Positions 7,209 to 16,302 of a stretch of 64,000 bases of DNA are shown here, piece by piece. The position numbers and the translations under genes are program-made. The notes below the pieces were generated by a model. That model was not told the origin of the DNA. It made no database searches and saw only the letters and a list, made by a program, of their open reading frames with translations. This stretch comes from Paucibacter aquatile. GTDB lineage: Bacteria > Pseudomonadota > Gammaproteobacteria > Burkholderiales > Burkholderiaceae_C. The DNA is taken from the NCBI RefSeq assembly GCF_002885975.1, contig NZ_POSP01000003.1, forward strand, positions 3,596,001 through 3,660,000, in the 5' to 3' direction. Numbering within the stretch: the first letter of the stretch is position 1; each line of letters starts with the position of its first letter.

Positions 7209-8183
7209 TCAGCCGAGCTTCTGGCTGGCCTCCAGCATCAGCTGCTTGAACCGCTCCACCACCTCGCTCTGCGGCTCGCGCAGATGCCAGAGGGTCAGGT
7301 CGGCCAGACCCAGATCAGCCTCCAGGGGCAGGATCTTGGCGATGCCATTCTGCGCCGCCAGCTTGGCCACATGCTGGGGCAGCAGGGCCAGGATGGGCAT
7401 GCGCTTGAGCAGGCTCAGGGTCAGCATGACATCGCCGGTTTCCACCAGATTGGTGGGCAGGGTTTGGCCCATGTCATGCCAGAGCCGATCTTGCAGGCTG
7501 CGCGAGCGGGTGCCGGGCAGGGGCCAGATCCAAGCCTGCTGATTGAGTGTGTCCCAGCCCAGCTTGTGGCTGGTCTTGGCCAGTGGGTGCACGGTGCTGA
7601 TGGCCGCCACCTCGGGCTGGGCGATCAGGCACAGGGGCTCCAGATCGGGCGGCGCCTCATGCGGGCGGATGCGCGCCACCACGAGATCGAGCCGGCCTTC
7701 ACGCAGCTCGTTGATCAGCCCGGTCAGGGCATGGGTGCGCACGCTCAGGGTGATGTGGGGGAACTCCAGCTTCATCGCTGCCATCGCGTCCGGCAGCACC
7801 TGGGGCAGGGCGGCATTGGTGGCGCCGATCAGCAATTCACCCGAGGCACCGCGCACGATGGAGGCAATGTCGCCGCCGCCTCGATGCAGGTCGGCATCAA
7901 GTTTTTTGGCCAGCTGGATCAGCCGTTCGCCCAGTGCTGTGGCGCGCAAGCTGCGTCCGCGGCGCACGAACAGGGTTTGTCCTAGGCCTTGCTCGATTTC
8001 GCTCAGCGCCTTGCTGACCGCGGGTTGGGTGACATGCAGGGCATCGGCCGCTGCGCCCAGGCTTCCCGCCTCAGAAAGCGCTTGCAGCACCCGCAAATGA
8101 CGCAGGCTCAGGCGCTTGCGAACAAAGCTGTCAGCGGCTTCAGGGGCAGAGGGAAGGGCCTTGGGCACGCTGGAGATAACCAT
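7209..8183 (-). CDS. LysR-family transcriptional regulator
   Basis: This 324-residue protein has an N-terminal winged helix-turn-helix at about residues 27-85 (LRHLRVLQALSEAGSLGAAA ... VTQPAVSKALSEIE) and a LysR substrate-binding domain from about residue 110. The helix-turn-helix is at the normal place after a 25-residue lead. It is divergent from the TonB-dependent receptor gene, with 134 bp between the two starts, so it is a good candidate regulator of that receptor. The binding domain resembles the GbpR/CbbR-like class of sugar- or aromatic-sensing LysR proteins, but the ligand cannot be read from the sequence. Confidence 0.9.
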   Translation of the reverse strand: MVISSVPKALPSAPEAADSFVRKRLSLRHLRVLQALSEAGSLGAAADALHVTQPAVSKALSEIEQGLGQTLFVRRGRSLRATALGERLIQLAKKLDADLHRGGGDIASIVRGASGELLIGATNAALPQVLPDAMAAMKLEFPHITLSVRTHALTGLINELREGRLDLVVARIRPHEAPPDLEPLCLIAQPEVAAISTVHPLAKTSHKLGWDTLNQQAWIWPLPGTRSRSLQDRLWHDMGQTLPTNLVETGDVMLTLSLLKRMPILALLPQHVAKLAAQNGIAKILPLEADLGLADLTLWHLREPQSEVVERFKQLMLEASQKLG

Positions 8184-8317
8184 TTTTTCACTTTAACAAA
8201 CCTTTACTCATGTCGATTTTGTGACGCGCTTCTATGGTTGGCGTGAGCCCTGACGCCAGGCCGCCAAAGCCTGGTGCCAAGCCACCCATCCCATCAAAAA
8301 ACCGTTGGAGAGTCTTC

Positions 8318-11224
8318 GTGCAACAGCAGCGTCATCACCTCATTGCCCTGGCCGTTTTCAGTTTGGCCGCGTCCGTTCAAGCCCAAAGCTCTGCCACAGC
8401 AAGCGCGCCTGTGGCCTCGACTGAAAAGCTGGAGCGCATTGAAGTGACGGGCTCGTCGATCAAGCGGGTTGATAAGGAAACCGCCTCGCCAGTTCAAATC
8501 CTGAGTGCTGAAGACATTGCGCGATCGGGTGCCTCCAGCGTCGCCGACCTGATGCGTTTGCTGCCTGCCGTGACAGGTGGCGGCCAGGTGGATTCGACGT
8601 CCACCAGTTTTTCTGAAGGCGTGGCGACTGTCTCCATGCGCGGCTTGGGTTCCGCGTCGACGCTGACCTTGATCAACGGCCGCCGCATGGCTGCCACGGC
8701 AACCGCCAATCCCAACGCCGGGCAGTCGACGCTTTACAACCTGAACAACATCCCCTTGGCCGCGATCGAGCGGGTTGAGGTGCTCAAAGATGGCGCCTCG
8801 GCTGTCTATGGCTCGGATGCCATCGCAGGCGTGGTCAATTTCATCCTGAAGAAGGAGTACCAGGGCCTGGAAGGCAAGCTGAGCACTTCGGGTGCCACGT
8901 CCGGAGGGTTCACGTCCTCCACCGCCAGCTTGTTTGGTGGTTTTGGGGATCTGGTGCAGCAGCGATTCAACGTGATGGTTGGGCTGGACCTGTCCCGCCG
9001 CGGTGAAACCCCTGTCAGCCGTTTGGATGGCATTTCGTACGAGGAGTGGCAACTCGCTTCGACCTCGGCCACCACAGGCTTGCCGGGTGACATCTATCGT
9101 CCGGACAGCGCCATCACATTCGCCCCCAACTTCTGGCGGGAAACCGGGGTCGGGACCGGCGCATACAACACCACGACGCCTCTCGTGCCCAAGTCTTGCC
9201 CGGCCCCTTCTCAGCTCAGCACCACGATTCTGGCCAACGGGGCGCCAGCCTGCGCCATGGACACCAGCATCTACGAGCGCTTCACTGATCCGTCCAAGAG
9301 CGCCAAGCTGTTTGCTCGCGGCAACTTCTGGATTTCCGAGGACCTCAGCGCTTCGGTCGAAGCCGCTTTCTCTCGGATCGAAAACTCATACGTCAGCTCA
9401 TCGGGCTTCGCCACCTTGGGTTCGGGCCTGAGCGAATGGTTCGATCCCAAGGGCAACCGCCGTACCTTCCGCCATGTGATGGCGGCCAATCACCCGGACA
9501 ACCCTTTGTTCCAGGCTGATCCGAACAACAAGCTGCGCGTGCTGACCAGTGCGCGGCTGGGCGACATTCCGCGCGACAGCCGCGTGAATCAAGACGATGT
9601 GCGTTTGGTGCTGGACCTCAGTGGCAGCCACTTCGGCTGGGATTGGAACGGCGGAGGCCTGTACAACAAGTCCAAGCGGGAGGAGGTGGAAACCGGCATG
9701 ATCCATTCGCTGAAGGCTCAGGCTGCTTTGGACAAGTACCGCTTTGGCGGACAAAACAGCCCGGAGCTACTGGCTCAGATCAGCCCGACATCGACCAACA
9801 CTGGCGAGACCAAAGTTTCGATCCTGAACTTCAAGGGCAGCCGTGAGATCGGGCGCCTGGCTGGTGGCATGGCAGGCCTGGCCTTGGGTCTGGAACATCG
9901 TCGCGAGAGCATTTCCATGATCCCCGATGCCGACCTGGATGCCGGCAACTTTGTCGGCCGGGGCGGCTCCAAGGCGAATGGTTCCCGTCAGGTCTCGTCG
10001 GCCTTTGCCGAGGTTGTGGCCCCGGTTCTTCAGTCTCTGTCCTTGGAAGCGGCCGTTCGTGTCGACAAGTACAGCGACTTTGGCAACTCGACGACACCGA
10101 AGCTGGGTTTCAAGTGGACGCCCATGAAGACCTTCGCCGTCCGCGGTACGGCGGCTTCGGGTTTTCGTGCGCCCAGCTTGAGTCAGATGTCCGAGTCTTC
10201 GGTCACGAGCTTCCAGTCCATCGGAACCTGGCGTGACGCGTTGCGCTGCCCGCTGGGCACTGATGGCCTGCCTGCCAAGATTCCTGGCGCTACCGGCTAT
10301 GACTCCCAACTGGCAAATGAATGCAATCGCAATGCGAGCAGCGGCAACTCGCGCACGATTGCGGCCTTTATTGTGGCCAACCCGGCACTTCGCCCCGAGA
10401 CATCACGCAGCTACACACTCGGTTTGGTGTTCGCTCCGTTCGATTCTCTCAACGGCACCTTTGATGTGTACCAGATCACTCGCAAGAACGAGGTGGATCG
10501 CCTGAGTTCCAGCGATGTGCTGCAGCGACTGTATGAAAACGGTGATCTCAGCTACGCCAACGATGTGATCCGCAGCGCCGATTCAACGACGGCCTTGAAA
10601 GATGCGCAAGGCAAGGTCATTCCCGGAACCGAGCGCATTGCCCTCGTCAAGCGCAAGTACCTGAATCTGGGTCAAACCCAGGTGCGAGGCGCCGATCTTG
10701 AGCTGACACATCGAGCCACGTTCGAGAACGGCGGGCGCTTGAATTCGAGCTTGTTCCTGGGCTATGTGCACAGCTATCGTTTCCAGCGGGACAAGGGTCT
10801 GCCGATGGTCGACATCAACGATTCCATGGCTGATGATCTGCCGAAGTACAAGGCGCGCGTCAACGCCAGCTACAAGCTGGACAAAGTGACGGTCACGGCC
10901 GCTGTGAACTATCTCCACAGCATGGGTCTGCCGCGCTACAACACCCTGACGGGCGTGCGTGACACCTGCAACCCAAGCTACGCAGCAAGTGCCAATCAGA
11001 TGGCAGCCCTGGGTGGTGATTGCCGTGTCGCTTCCTTGACGACGCTGGACCTGGGCATGGGCGTGCAGCTGACGAAGGGCTTGAACGTGCGGGCCACGGT
11101 GCTCAATGTGTTCGACAAGAAGGCGCCTTACTCGCCCACCTTTGACCTGTATGGTTGGGACAAAGGTCAGCACAGCGCTGCGGGGCAGAGCCTTTCGCTG
11201 AGCGCGAGCTACAGCTTCAAGTAA
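8318..11224 (+). CDS. TonB-dependent outer-membrane receptor
   Basis: This 968-residue receptor starts with a signal peptide (QQQRHHLIALAVFSLAASVQ then AQ). A plug domain follows (IEVTGSSIKRVDKETASPVQ; ALTLINGRR-type strand; GASAVYGSDAIAGVVN) and then a large 22-strand barrel ending in YSFK. The GTG at 8318 is preferred over an ATG at 8234 because GGAGAG (8307-8312) lies just before it and it places the signal peptide at the N-terminus. Two overlapping short hairpins (8240-8257, 8256-8274) sit in the leader. Such receptors import ligands too large for porins. The neighbouring secreted peptidase suggests peptides, but the substrate is unknown. Confidence 0.92.
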   Translation: MQQQRHHLIALAVFSLAASVQAQSSATASAPVASTEKLERIEVTGSSIKRVDKETASPVQILSAEDIARSGASSVADLMRLLPAVTGGGQVDSTSTSFSEGVATVSMRGLGSASTLTLINGRRMAATATANPNAGQSTLYNLNNIPLAAIERVEVLKDGASAVYGSDAIAGVVNFILKKEYQGLEGKLSTSGATSGGFTSSTASLFGGFGDLVQQRFNVMVGLDLSRRGETPVSRLDGISYEEWQLASTSATTGLPGDIYRPDSAITFAPNFWRETGVGTGAYNTTTPLVPKSCPAPSQLSTTILANGAPACAMDTSIYERFTDPSKSAKLFARGNFWISEDLSASVEAAFSRIENSYVSSSGFATLGSGLSEWFDPKGNRRTFRHVMAANHPDNPLFQADPNNKLRVLTSARLGDIPRDSRVNQDDVRLVLDLSGSHFGWDWNGGGLYNKSKREEVETGMIHSLKAQAALDKYRFGGQNSPELLAQISPTSTNTGETKVSILNFKGSREIGRLAGGMAGLALGLEHRRESISMIPDADLDAGNFVGRGGSKANGSRQVSSAFAEVVAPVLQSLSLEAAVRVDKYSDFGNSTTPKLGFKWTPMKTFAVRGTAASGFRAPSLSQMSESSVTSFQSIGTWRDALRCPLGTDGLPAKIPGATGYDSQLANECNRNASSGNSRTIAAFIVANPALRPETSRSYTLGLVFAPFDSLNGTFDVYQITRKNEVDRLSSSDVLQRLYENGDLSYANDVIRSADSTTALKDAQGKVIPGTERIALVKRKYLNLGQTQVRGADLELTHRATFENGGRLNSSLFLGYVHSYRFQRDKGLPMVDINDSMADDLPKYKARVNASYKLDKVTVTAAVNYLHSMGLPRYNTLTGVRDTCNPSYAASANQMAALGGDCRVASLTTLDLGMGVQLTKGLNVRATVLNVFDKKAPYSPTFDLYGWDKGQHSAAGQSLSLSASYSFK

Positions 11225-11314
11225 ACCGACCTTCGATCGACCTGTCGATCAGTCCCGAACGCGGCTGTGGCCGCGTCGGTTTCAGGGGCGCTGCGCAGGC
11301 AGCCGCCCCTTTTT
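11224..11314 (+). terminator. Structured 3' region and rho-independent terminator after the TonB receptor
   Basis: AACCGAC and GTCGGTT pair around 11224-11282 and enclose a GCGGC-TGTG-GCCGC hairpin. A second stem, AGGGGCG-CTGC with GCAG-C-CGCCCCT (11284-11310), is followed by TTTT and a T-rich run. The second hairpin looks like the terminator; the first may stabilise the 3' end. Confidence 0.75.
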
Positions 11315-11336
11315 CTATTGTTGAGGGTCTTGAGCC

Positions 11337-13478
11337 ATGGGGCTGCATTTCAAAACCCGGTCTTGTTTCGCCGCTTTGCTGTGGTTGGCCTTGGGCTGTC
11401 TGGCCCCGGCCACGGCCCGACCCTTGTTGCCGCCGCCCGGCCTGCAGGCCGATGGGCTGCCAGCCTTGGAGCGTGTGCAGGCAGCGACCCGCGCCGAGGC
11501 GCCGGTGCTGCGCTTTCTCGGCTGGCACCCGCAGCGGCGCGAGATGCTGGTGCTGGCCAGCGCCGGCGGCAGCCAGCAGTTGCACCGGCTGGCCGAGCCC
11601 GGCGCGCGCCCGCAGCCGCTGACCGGCGGCCGCGAGCGGGTGGACAGCGCGCAGTGGGAGCCGCAGCGCGGCGAGTACCTGGTGTTCAGCCGCGATCGTG
11701 GGGGCGATGAGGCCTTCCGGCTCTACCGCCTGCAGCCCACCGATTCCAGGCGGGACGCACTCGCCGAGCCTCTGGCGCTGACGCCAGACGGCGCGCGCGT
11801 CAGCGCTTTTCAGTTCCTGCCGCAAGGGCAGGGCTTGGTCTATGTGCTGGACCCGCTCGATGGCCGCCGCAGCCCGGCGCCGAAGGCGAGTGTGGACGCC
11901 GAGGGTGATGAGGTGTCGGAGTCGACCCCCTCGCCGTCGGCGCAACCCAGCAGCGCCCGCAGCCAGCTGTTCTGGATGGACCCGCTGCGGCCCGAGAGCG
12001 CGCGCCTGCTCGGCGACAGCGTCGGTGGCCGCTACACCGATCTGCGCGTCAGCACCGCCGGCACGGTGGTGGCCCTGCACACCCGCCAGGGGCGCAGCCA
12101 GACCCTGCGCTTCGATCTGGAAGCCGCCGTCCCGCCCGGCGGCCAGGCCCTGGGCGCCCCTGGCGGCGCCGAGCTGCGCGAAGACGATGTGCTCTTGCAG
12201 CGCCAGGCTTTGGGTGGCGACTTTCGCCAGCTGGTGCTGTTGCGTCTGAACAGCGGCCAGCGCCAGGCGGTGAAGCTGCCCGCCTTGGCCGGCGATCTGG
12301 AAGCCCTGGCCGTGCCGCCGCCGGGCAGCGCCATGCCTCTGGCCCTGGTGCACAACCAGGCGGGCGTGTCGGTGCTGCGTCTGGCGCGGCCGGGCAGCGA
12401 GCCGCCGCTGCAGCGGATGGCGGCCGAGCTGCCGGCCGGCGTGATTCAGGGCCCGCAGTGGCACCCGCGCCTGCCCTTGCTGGCTTTCAACCACAGCTCT
12501 GCGAGCAGCCCGGGGCGCATCCTCAGCTGGTCGCAGGAGGACGCTGGCGTGCAGGCCTGGTCGGGCCGCGAGGCCGAACCAGAGGCCGGGGTGTGGTTGC
12601 CCGAATACGCCCCGCTGCGCTGGCAGAGCTTTGACGGCCTGGAGATCAGTGGCCTGCACGTCGCACCGCCGCCTCAATTCAAAGGCCCGCGGCCGGTGCT
12701 GATCAGCATCCATGGCGGTCCCAGCTCGCAGGCGCGGCCCACGCACCTGTCGGGCAGCCTGCGCTACCTGGTCGAGACCCTGGGCATGCACCTGATCCTG
12801 CCCAATGTGCGGGGCTCCGAGGGCTTTGGCCAGCGCTTTCTCAAGCTCGACAACGGCCGCCAGCGTGAGGATGCCGTGCGTGACATCAGCGCCTTGCTGG
12901 ACCTGATCGCCGCCCGGCCCGAGATGGATGCGCGGCGCGTCATCGTCTCGGGCGGCAGCTATGGCGGCTATATGTCGCTGGCGGTGGCCACGCGCGAGTC
13001 GGCCCGCATTGCCGGCAGCATCTGCCGCGTCGGCATCGCCAACTTCGTCTCTTTTCTCGAGAACACCGAGAGCTATCGGCGCGACAACCGCCGCGCCGAG
13101 TACGGCGACGAGCGCGACCCGGATATGCGCGCTTTTCTGCAGCGCATCTCGCCCTTGAGCCGAGCGGCGGCGGTGCGCAAGCCGCTGTTCATCATCCACG
13201 GCCGCAACGATCCGCGCGTGCCCTACGGCGAGGCCACGCAGATGGTGGCGGCGGTGCGGGCGGCCGGCACCCCGGTCTGGTTCCTGACGGCCGAGGATGA
13301 GGGCCACAGCTTCAGCCGGGCCGAGAACCGCGACTATCTGTTCAGCGCCACCGTGGCCTTTGTGCAGCAGGCGCTGGCGGCGGTGCCGCCTGATGCCGAG
13401 CCCGATGCCCAGTCTGTGGCAGCCGATGCCGATGTTTCATCACCTTTGACGCAGCGCAGCAAAGCAGGCGCAAAATAG
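11337..13478 (+). CDS. Secreted S9-family (prolyl oligopeptidase-type) peptidase
   Basis: This 713-residue serine peptidase has a signal peptide (LLWLALGCLAPATA-R), a WD-like beta-propeller (about residues 60-420) and a C-terminal alpha/beta-hydrolase catalytic domain. The nucleophile motif is GGSYGGYMS, the Asp lies in IHGRNDPRVP and the His in DEGHSF, so the triad is complete. S9 enzymes cleave short peptides, including dipeptidyl and acylaminoacyl substrates. It follows the TonB receptor by 112 bp, but a terminator lies between them. A peptide uptake-and-cleavage partnership is plausible. The proteobacterial lasso-peptide isopeptidases are relatives, but no lasso biosynthesis genes are nearby. 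Confidence 0.92.
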   Translation: MGLHFKTRSCFAALLWLALGCLAPATARPLLPPPGLQADGLPALERVQAATRAEAPVLRFLGWHPQRREMLVLASAGGSQQLHRLAEPGARPQPLTGGRERVDSAQWEPQRGEYLVFSRDRGGDEAFRLYRLQPTDSRRDALAEPLALTPDGARVSAFQFLPQGQGLVYVLDPLDGRRSPAPKASVDAEGDEVSESTPSPSAQPSSARSQLFWMDPLRPESARLLGDSVGGRYTDLRVSTAGTVVALHTRQGRSQTLRFDLEAAVPPGGQALGAPGGAELREDDVLLQRQALGGDFRQLVLLRLNSGQRQAVKLPALAGDLEALAVPPPGSAMPLALVHNQAGVSVLRLARPGSEPPLQRMAAELPAGVIQGPQWHPRLPLLAFNHSSASSPGRILSWSQEDAGVQAWSGREAEPEAGVWLPEYAPLRWQSFDGLEISGLHVAPPPQFKGPRPVLISIHGGPSSQARPTHLSGSLRYLVETLGMHLILPNVRGSEGFGQRFLKLDNGRQREDAVRDISALLDLIAARPEMDARRVIVSGGSYGGYMSLAVATRESARIAGSICRVGIANFVSFLENTESYRRDNRRAEYGDERDPDMRAFLQRISPLSRAAAVRKPLFIIHGRNDPRVPYGEATQMVAAVRAAGTPVWFLTAEDEGHSFSRAENRDYLFSATVAFVQQALAAVPPDAEPDAQSVAADADVSSPLTQRSKAGAK

Positions 13479-13520
13479 CGCTTTTGGCTCGCCAGCGCCG
13501 CACGCGCGCTGCAACAACAC

Positions 13521-15404
13521 GTGAGTTCTTCCAACACGGCCCGCTCGCCCTCCGCCTTGGCCGGCCTGACCCTCGGTGCTCTGGGGGTCGTCTACGGCGA
13601 TATCGGCACCAGCCCGCTCTACGCGCTCAAAGAAGTTTTCCACGGCGGCCATGTGGCCACCACGCACGACAACATCCTCGGCGTGCTCTCGCTGCTGTTC
13701 TGGACGATGACCATCATCGTCTCGCTCAAATACGTGCTGCTGATCCTGCGCGCCGACAACAACGGCGAAGGCGGCCTGATTGCCATGTTGGCCCTGGCCA
13801 CCAACGCGGTGAACAGCAGCCCGCGCCTGCGACGGGTGCTGATGTTGGTGGGTTTGTTCGGCACCGCCATCTTCTACGGCGATGCCGTGATCACACCGGC
13901 CATGACGGTGCTGGGTGCGGTGGAGGGCATCGATGTCTACGCGCCGCAGCTGCATGACGCCATCCTGCCCATGACCTTGCTGGTCTTGGCGGGCTTGTTC
14001 GCCGTGCAGCGCTTTGGCACCGGGGGCATCGGCAAGGCCTTCGGCCCGGTGATGCTGCTCTGGTTCGCCGCGCTGGCCCTGCTGGGCTTGCCCCATGTGA
14101 TCGCCAACCCACATGTGCTGGTGGCGGTCAACCCGGCCTATGCGGTGGCCTTTTGCCTCGAGTACAAATGGGTGGCTTTCGTGGCCCTGGGCGCCGTGGT
14201 GCTGGTGGTGACGGGCGGCGAGGCGCTGTATGCCGACCTGGGCCATTTCGGCAAGAAGCCCATCCGCATCGCCTGGTACGGCATCGTCATGCCCTCGCTG
14301 GTGATCAACTACTTCGGCCAGGGCGCCATGCTGCTGGTTGAACCCGAGGCCGTGAAGAACCCCTTCTTCAACCTGGCTCCGGCCTGGGCCGAGATTCCGC
14401 TCTTCATCCTGGCCACCTGTGCTGCGGTGGTGGCCTCGCAGGCTCTGATCACGGCTGCTTTCTCGGTCACCAAGCAGGCGGTGCAGCTGGGCATCCTGCC
14501 GCGCATGCGCATCCTGCACACCTCCGTGCGTGACACCGGCCAGATCTACGTGCCCTTCGTCAACTGGGGCCTGTTCGTCTTCATCGTGCTGGCGGTGGTG
14601 CTGTTCGGTTCGTCCAGCAAGCTGGCCGGTGCCTACGGCATCGCGGTGACCATCGACATGACCATCACCACGGTCATGACCTTCTTCGTCATCCGCTACG
14701 GCTGGAAGTACCCGCTGCCGCTGTGCCTGCTGGCCACCGGTTTCTTCTTCATCATCGATGTGATCTTCCTCGGCTCCAACCTGCTCAAGTTGTTCGCCGG
14801 TGGCTGGTTCCCGCTGATGATCGGCATCGGCATGTTCACGCTGATGCTGACCTGGAAGCAGGGCCGACGCCTGCTCAGCAGCAAGCTGCGCGAGGACGCG
14901 ATCGACCTCAAGAGCTTTCTGGAGGCCGTGTTCCTCAGCCCGCCACAGCGTGTCGAAGGCACGGCGGTGTTCCTGTCCGCCGAGGCCGGTGTGACACCCA
15001 ATGCCTTGCTGCACAACCTCAAGCACAACAAGGTGCTGCATGCGCAGAACCTGTTCGTCACGGTCAAGCACCACGAGGTGCCTTGGGTGGGCTTCGACAA
15101 GCGGGTCCATGTGGAGCCGCTGGGCAATGCCTGCTGGGCCGTCAGCCTGCACTTCGGTTTCAAGAACGAGCCCGATGTGCCCTATGCGCTGAAGATGCTG
15201 GAGCAGAACGGCGTGCACCTCGACGAGATGGAGACCAGCTACTTCCTCTCACGCGATATCGTCATCCCGACGATCGGCAGCGGCATGGCGCTGTGGCGCG
15301 AAAAGCTGTTCGCCAGCATGCACCGCAATGCAGCCGCCGCGGCCGACTTCCTGCACCTGCCGACCAACCGCATCGTCGAGTTGGGCTCCAAGGTCGAGAT
15401 CTGA
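13521..15404 (+). CDS. kup: Low-affinity potassium transporter Kup
   Basis: This 627-residue KUP/HAK potassium-proton symporter starts at a GTG (13521) just before the signature GALGVVYGDIGTSPLYALK. About 12 membrane helices follow, including GDAVITPAMTVLGAVEG and a GGEALYADLGHFGKKPI motif, and then a soluble C-terminal domain of about 180 residues. The length is normal. It begins 42 nt after the peptidase stop codon with no clear Shine-Dalgarno sequence, so it may be translated weakly or coupled to the peptidase transcript. Confidence 0.96.
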   Translation: MSSSNTARSPSALAGLTLGALGVVYGDIGTSPLYALKEVFHGGHVATTHDNILGVLSLLFWTMTIIVSLKYVLLILRADNNGEGGLIAMLALATNAVNSSPRLRRVLMLVGLFGTAIFYGDAVITPAMTVLGAVEGIDVYAPQLHDAILPMTLLVLAGLFAVQRFGTGGIGKAFGPVMLLWFAALALLGLPHVIANPHVLVAVNPAYAVAFCLEYKWVAFVALGAVVLVVTGGEALYADLGHFGKKPIRIAWYGIVMPSLVINYFGQGAMLLVEPEAVKNPFFNLAPAWAEIPLFILATCAAVVASQALITAAFSVTKQAVQLGILPRMRILHTSVRDTGQIYVPFVNWGLFVFIVLAVVLFGSSSKLAGAYGIAVTIDMTITTVMTFFVIRYGWKYPLPLCLLATGFFFIIDVIFLGSNLLKLFAGGWFPLMIGIGMFTLMLTWKQGRRLLSSKLREDAIDLKSFLEAVFLSPPQRVEGTAVFLSAEAGVTPNALLHNLKHNKVLHAQNLFVTVKHHEVPWVGFDKRVHVEPLGNACWAVSLHFGFKNEPDVPYALKMLEQNGVHLDEMETSYFLSRDIVIPTIGSGMALWREKLFASMHRNAAAAADFLHLPTNRIVELGSKVEI

Positions 15405-15446
15405 GCTCGCTGCCGGCCCGTGCGGGCCGGCTTGGGGCAGCGCCCC

Positions 15447-16229
15447 TCAGCCCAGCGCCAGCCGGCTGAAACCCTCGCGCCCCAGGCGCAGCACCATGCC
15501 CTGGGGAATCAGCTCCCAGCCCTGCTGCTCGTCGGCCAGGGGCTCGGAGGCCACGACCAGGCCGCGTCCGCCCTCAGCCTCGCTCGCTTCGCGCATATAG
15601 AGCGTGGGCGCGCGCTTGTCGCTGGAGAAGCGGAAGGCATGCACCTGCTCGCCATCGGCCAGGGCGGCGGCAAAACGCAGGGGCTCGTGGATCTGCAGCA
15701 CCTGCATCATGGCCAGGGTTTCGTTGAGCACCTGGTTGACCGCATCGGGCACCGATTCGCCCATCTCCATGCGGGCGATGATGAGCAGGAACAGCAGCTC
15801 CGAATCGGTGGCGCCCTTGCGCTGGGCGTAGAGGTGGTCGGGCAATCGCGCTTCCATCGCGCGGCGGATCTGGCCATAGCCGCCGATCTGGCCGTTGTGC
15901 ATGAAGAGGTAAGGCCCGTAGTGAAACGGGTGGCAGTTCTGCCGCGCGATGCCGGTGCCGGTGGCGGCCCGCACATGGGCGAAGAACAGGTGGGAGCGCA
16001 CATTGGCGCACAGGGCCAGCAGGTTCTCGTCCGACCAGGCCGGCATCACCTCGCGGTAGACGCCCGGGGTCTGGCGCTCGCCATACCAGCCGATGCCGAA
16101 GCCGTCGCCATTGGTCACCGCCTTGGCCTGATCGGCGCGCAAGGACTGCCGCACCAGGGAGTGCTGGGGCTTGCACACCAGCTCGTCGAGAAAGATCGTG
16201 TCACCGAGGTAGGCAAGAAAACGGCACAT
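15447..16229 (-). CDS. Class II glutamine amidotransferase (YafJ-like)
   Basis: This 260-residue protein starts MCRFLAYLGD. Cys2, exposed by Met removal, is the N-terminal nucleophile, which fixes the start at 16229 rather than at an upstream ATG. Other Ntn-amidotransferase motifs are NGDGFGIGWYG, AHVRAATGTG and MHNGQIGGYG. It resembles E. coli YafJ and yeast Dug3 (glutathione degradation), which suits a neighbourhood with gshA and gshB, but a role in glutathione turnover is inferred. Its start lies 74 bp from the divergent benE start. Confidence 0.9.
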   Translation of the reverse strand: MCRFLAYLGDTIFLDELVCKPQHSLVRQSLRADQAKAVTNGDGFGIGWYGERQTPGVYREVMPAWSDENLLALCANVRSHLFFAHVRAATGTGIARQNCHPFHYGPYLFMHNGQIGGYGQIRRAMEARLPDHLYAQRKGATDSELLFLLIIARMEMGESVPDAVNQVLNETLAMMQVLQIHEPLRFAAALADGEQVHAFRFSSDKRAPTLYMREASEAEGGRGLVVASEPLADEQQGWELIPQGMVLRLGREGFSRLALG

Positions 16230-16302
16230 GGCTGCAGCGGCGTCAAAGTTCGGGCTTGAGCTTGCCACAACACGGGCGCAGGCAGCCCGCTATGCTGCGC
16301 GC

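Noticed and set aside
11224..13478. Complete lasso-peptide gene cluster
   Set aside because: Only a receptor and an S9 peptidase are present. No precursor peptide, B protein or asparagine-synthetase-like C protein was found between or beside them.
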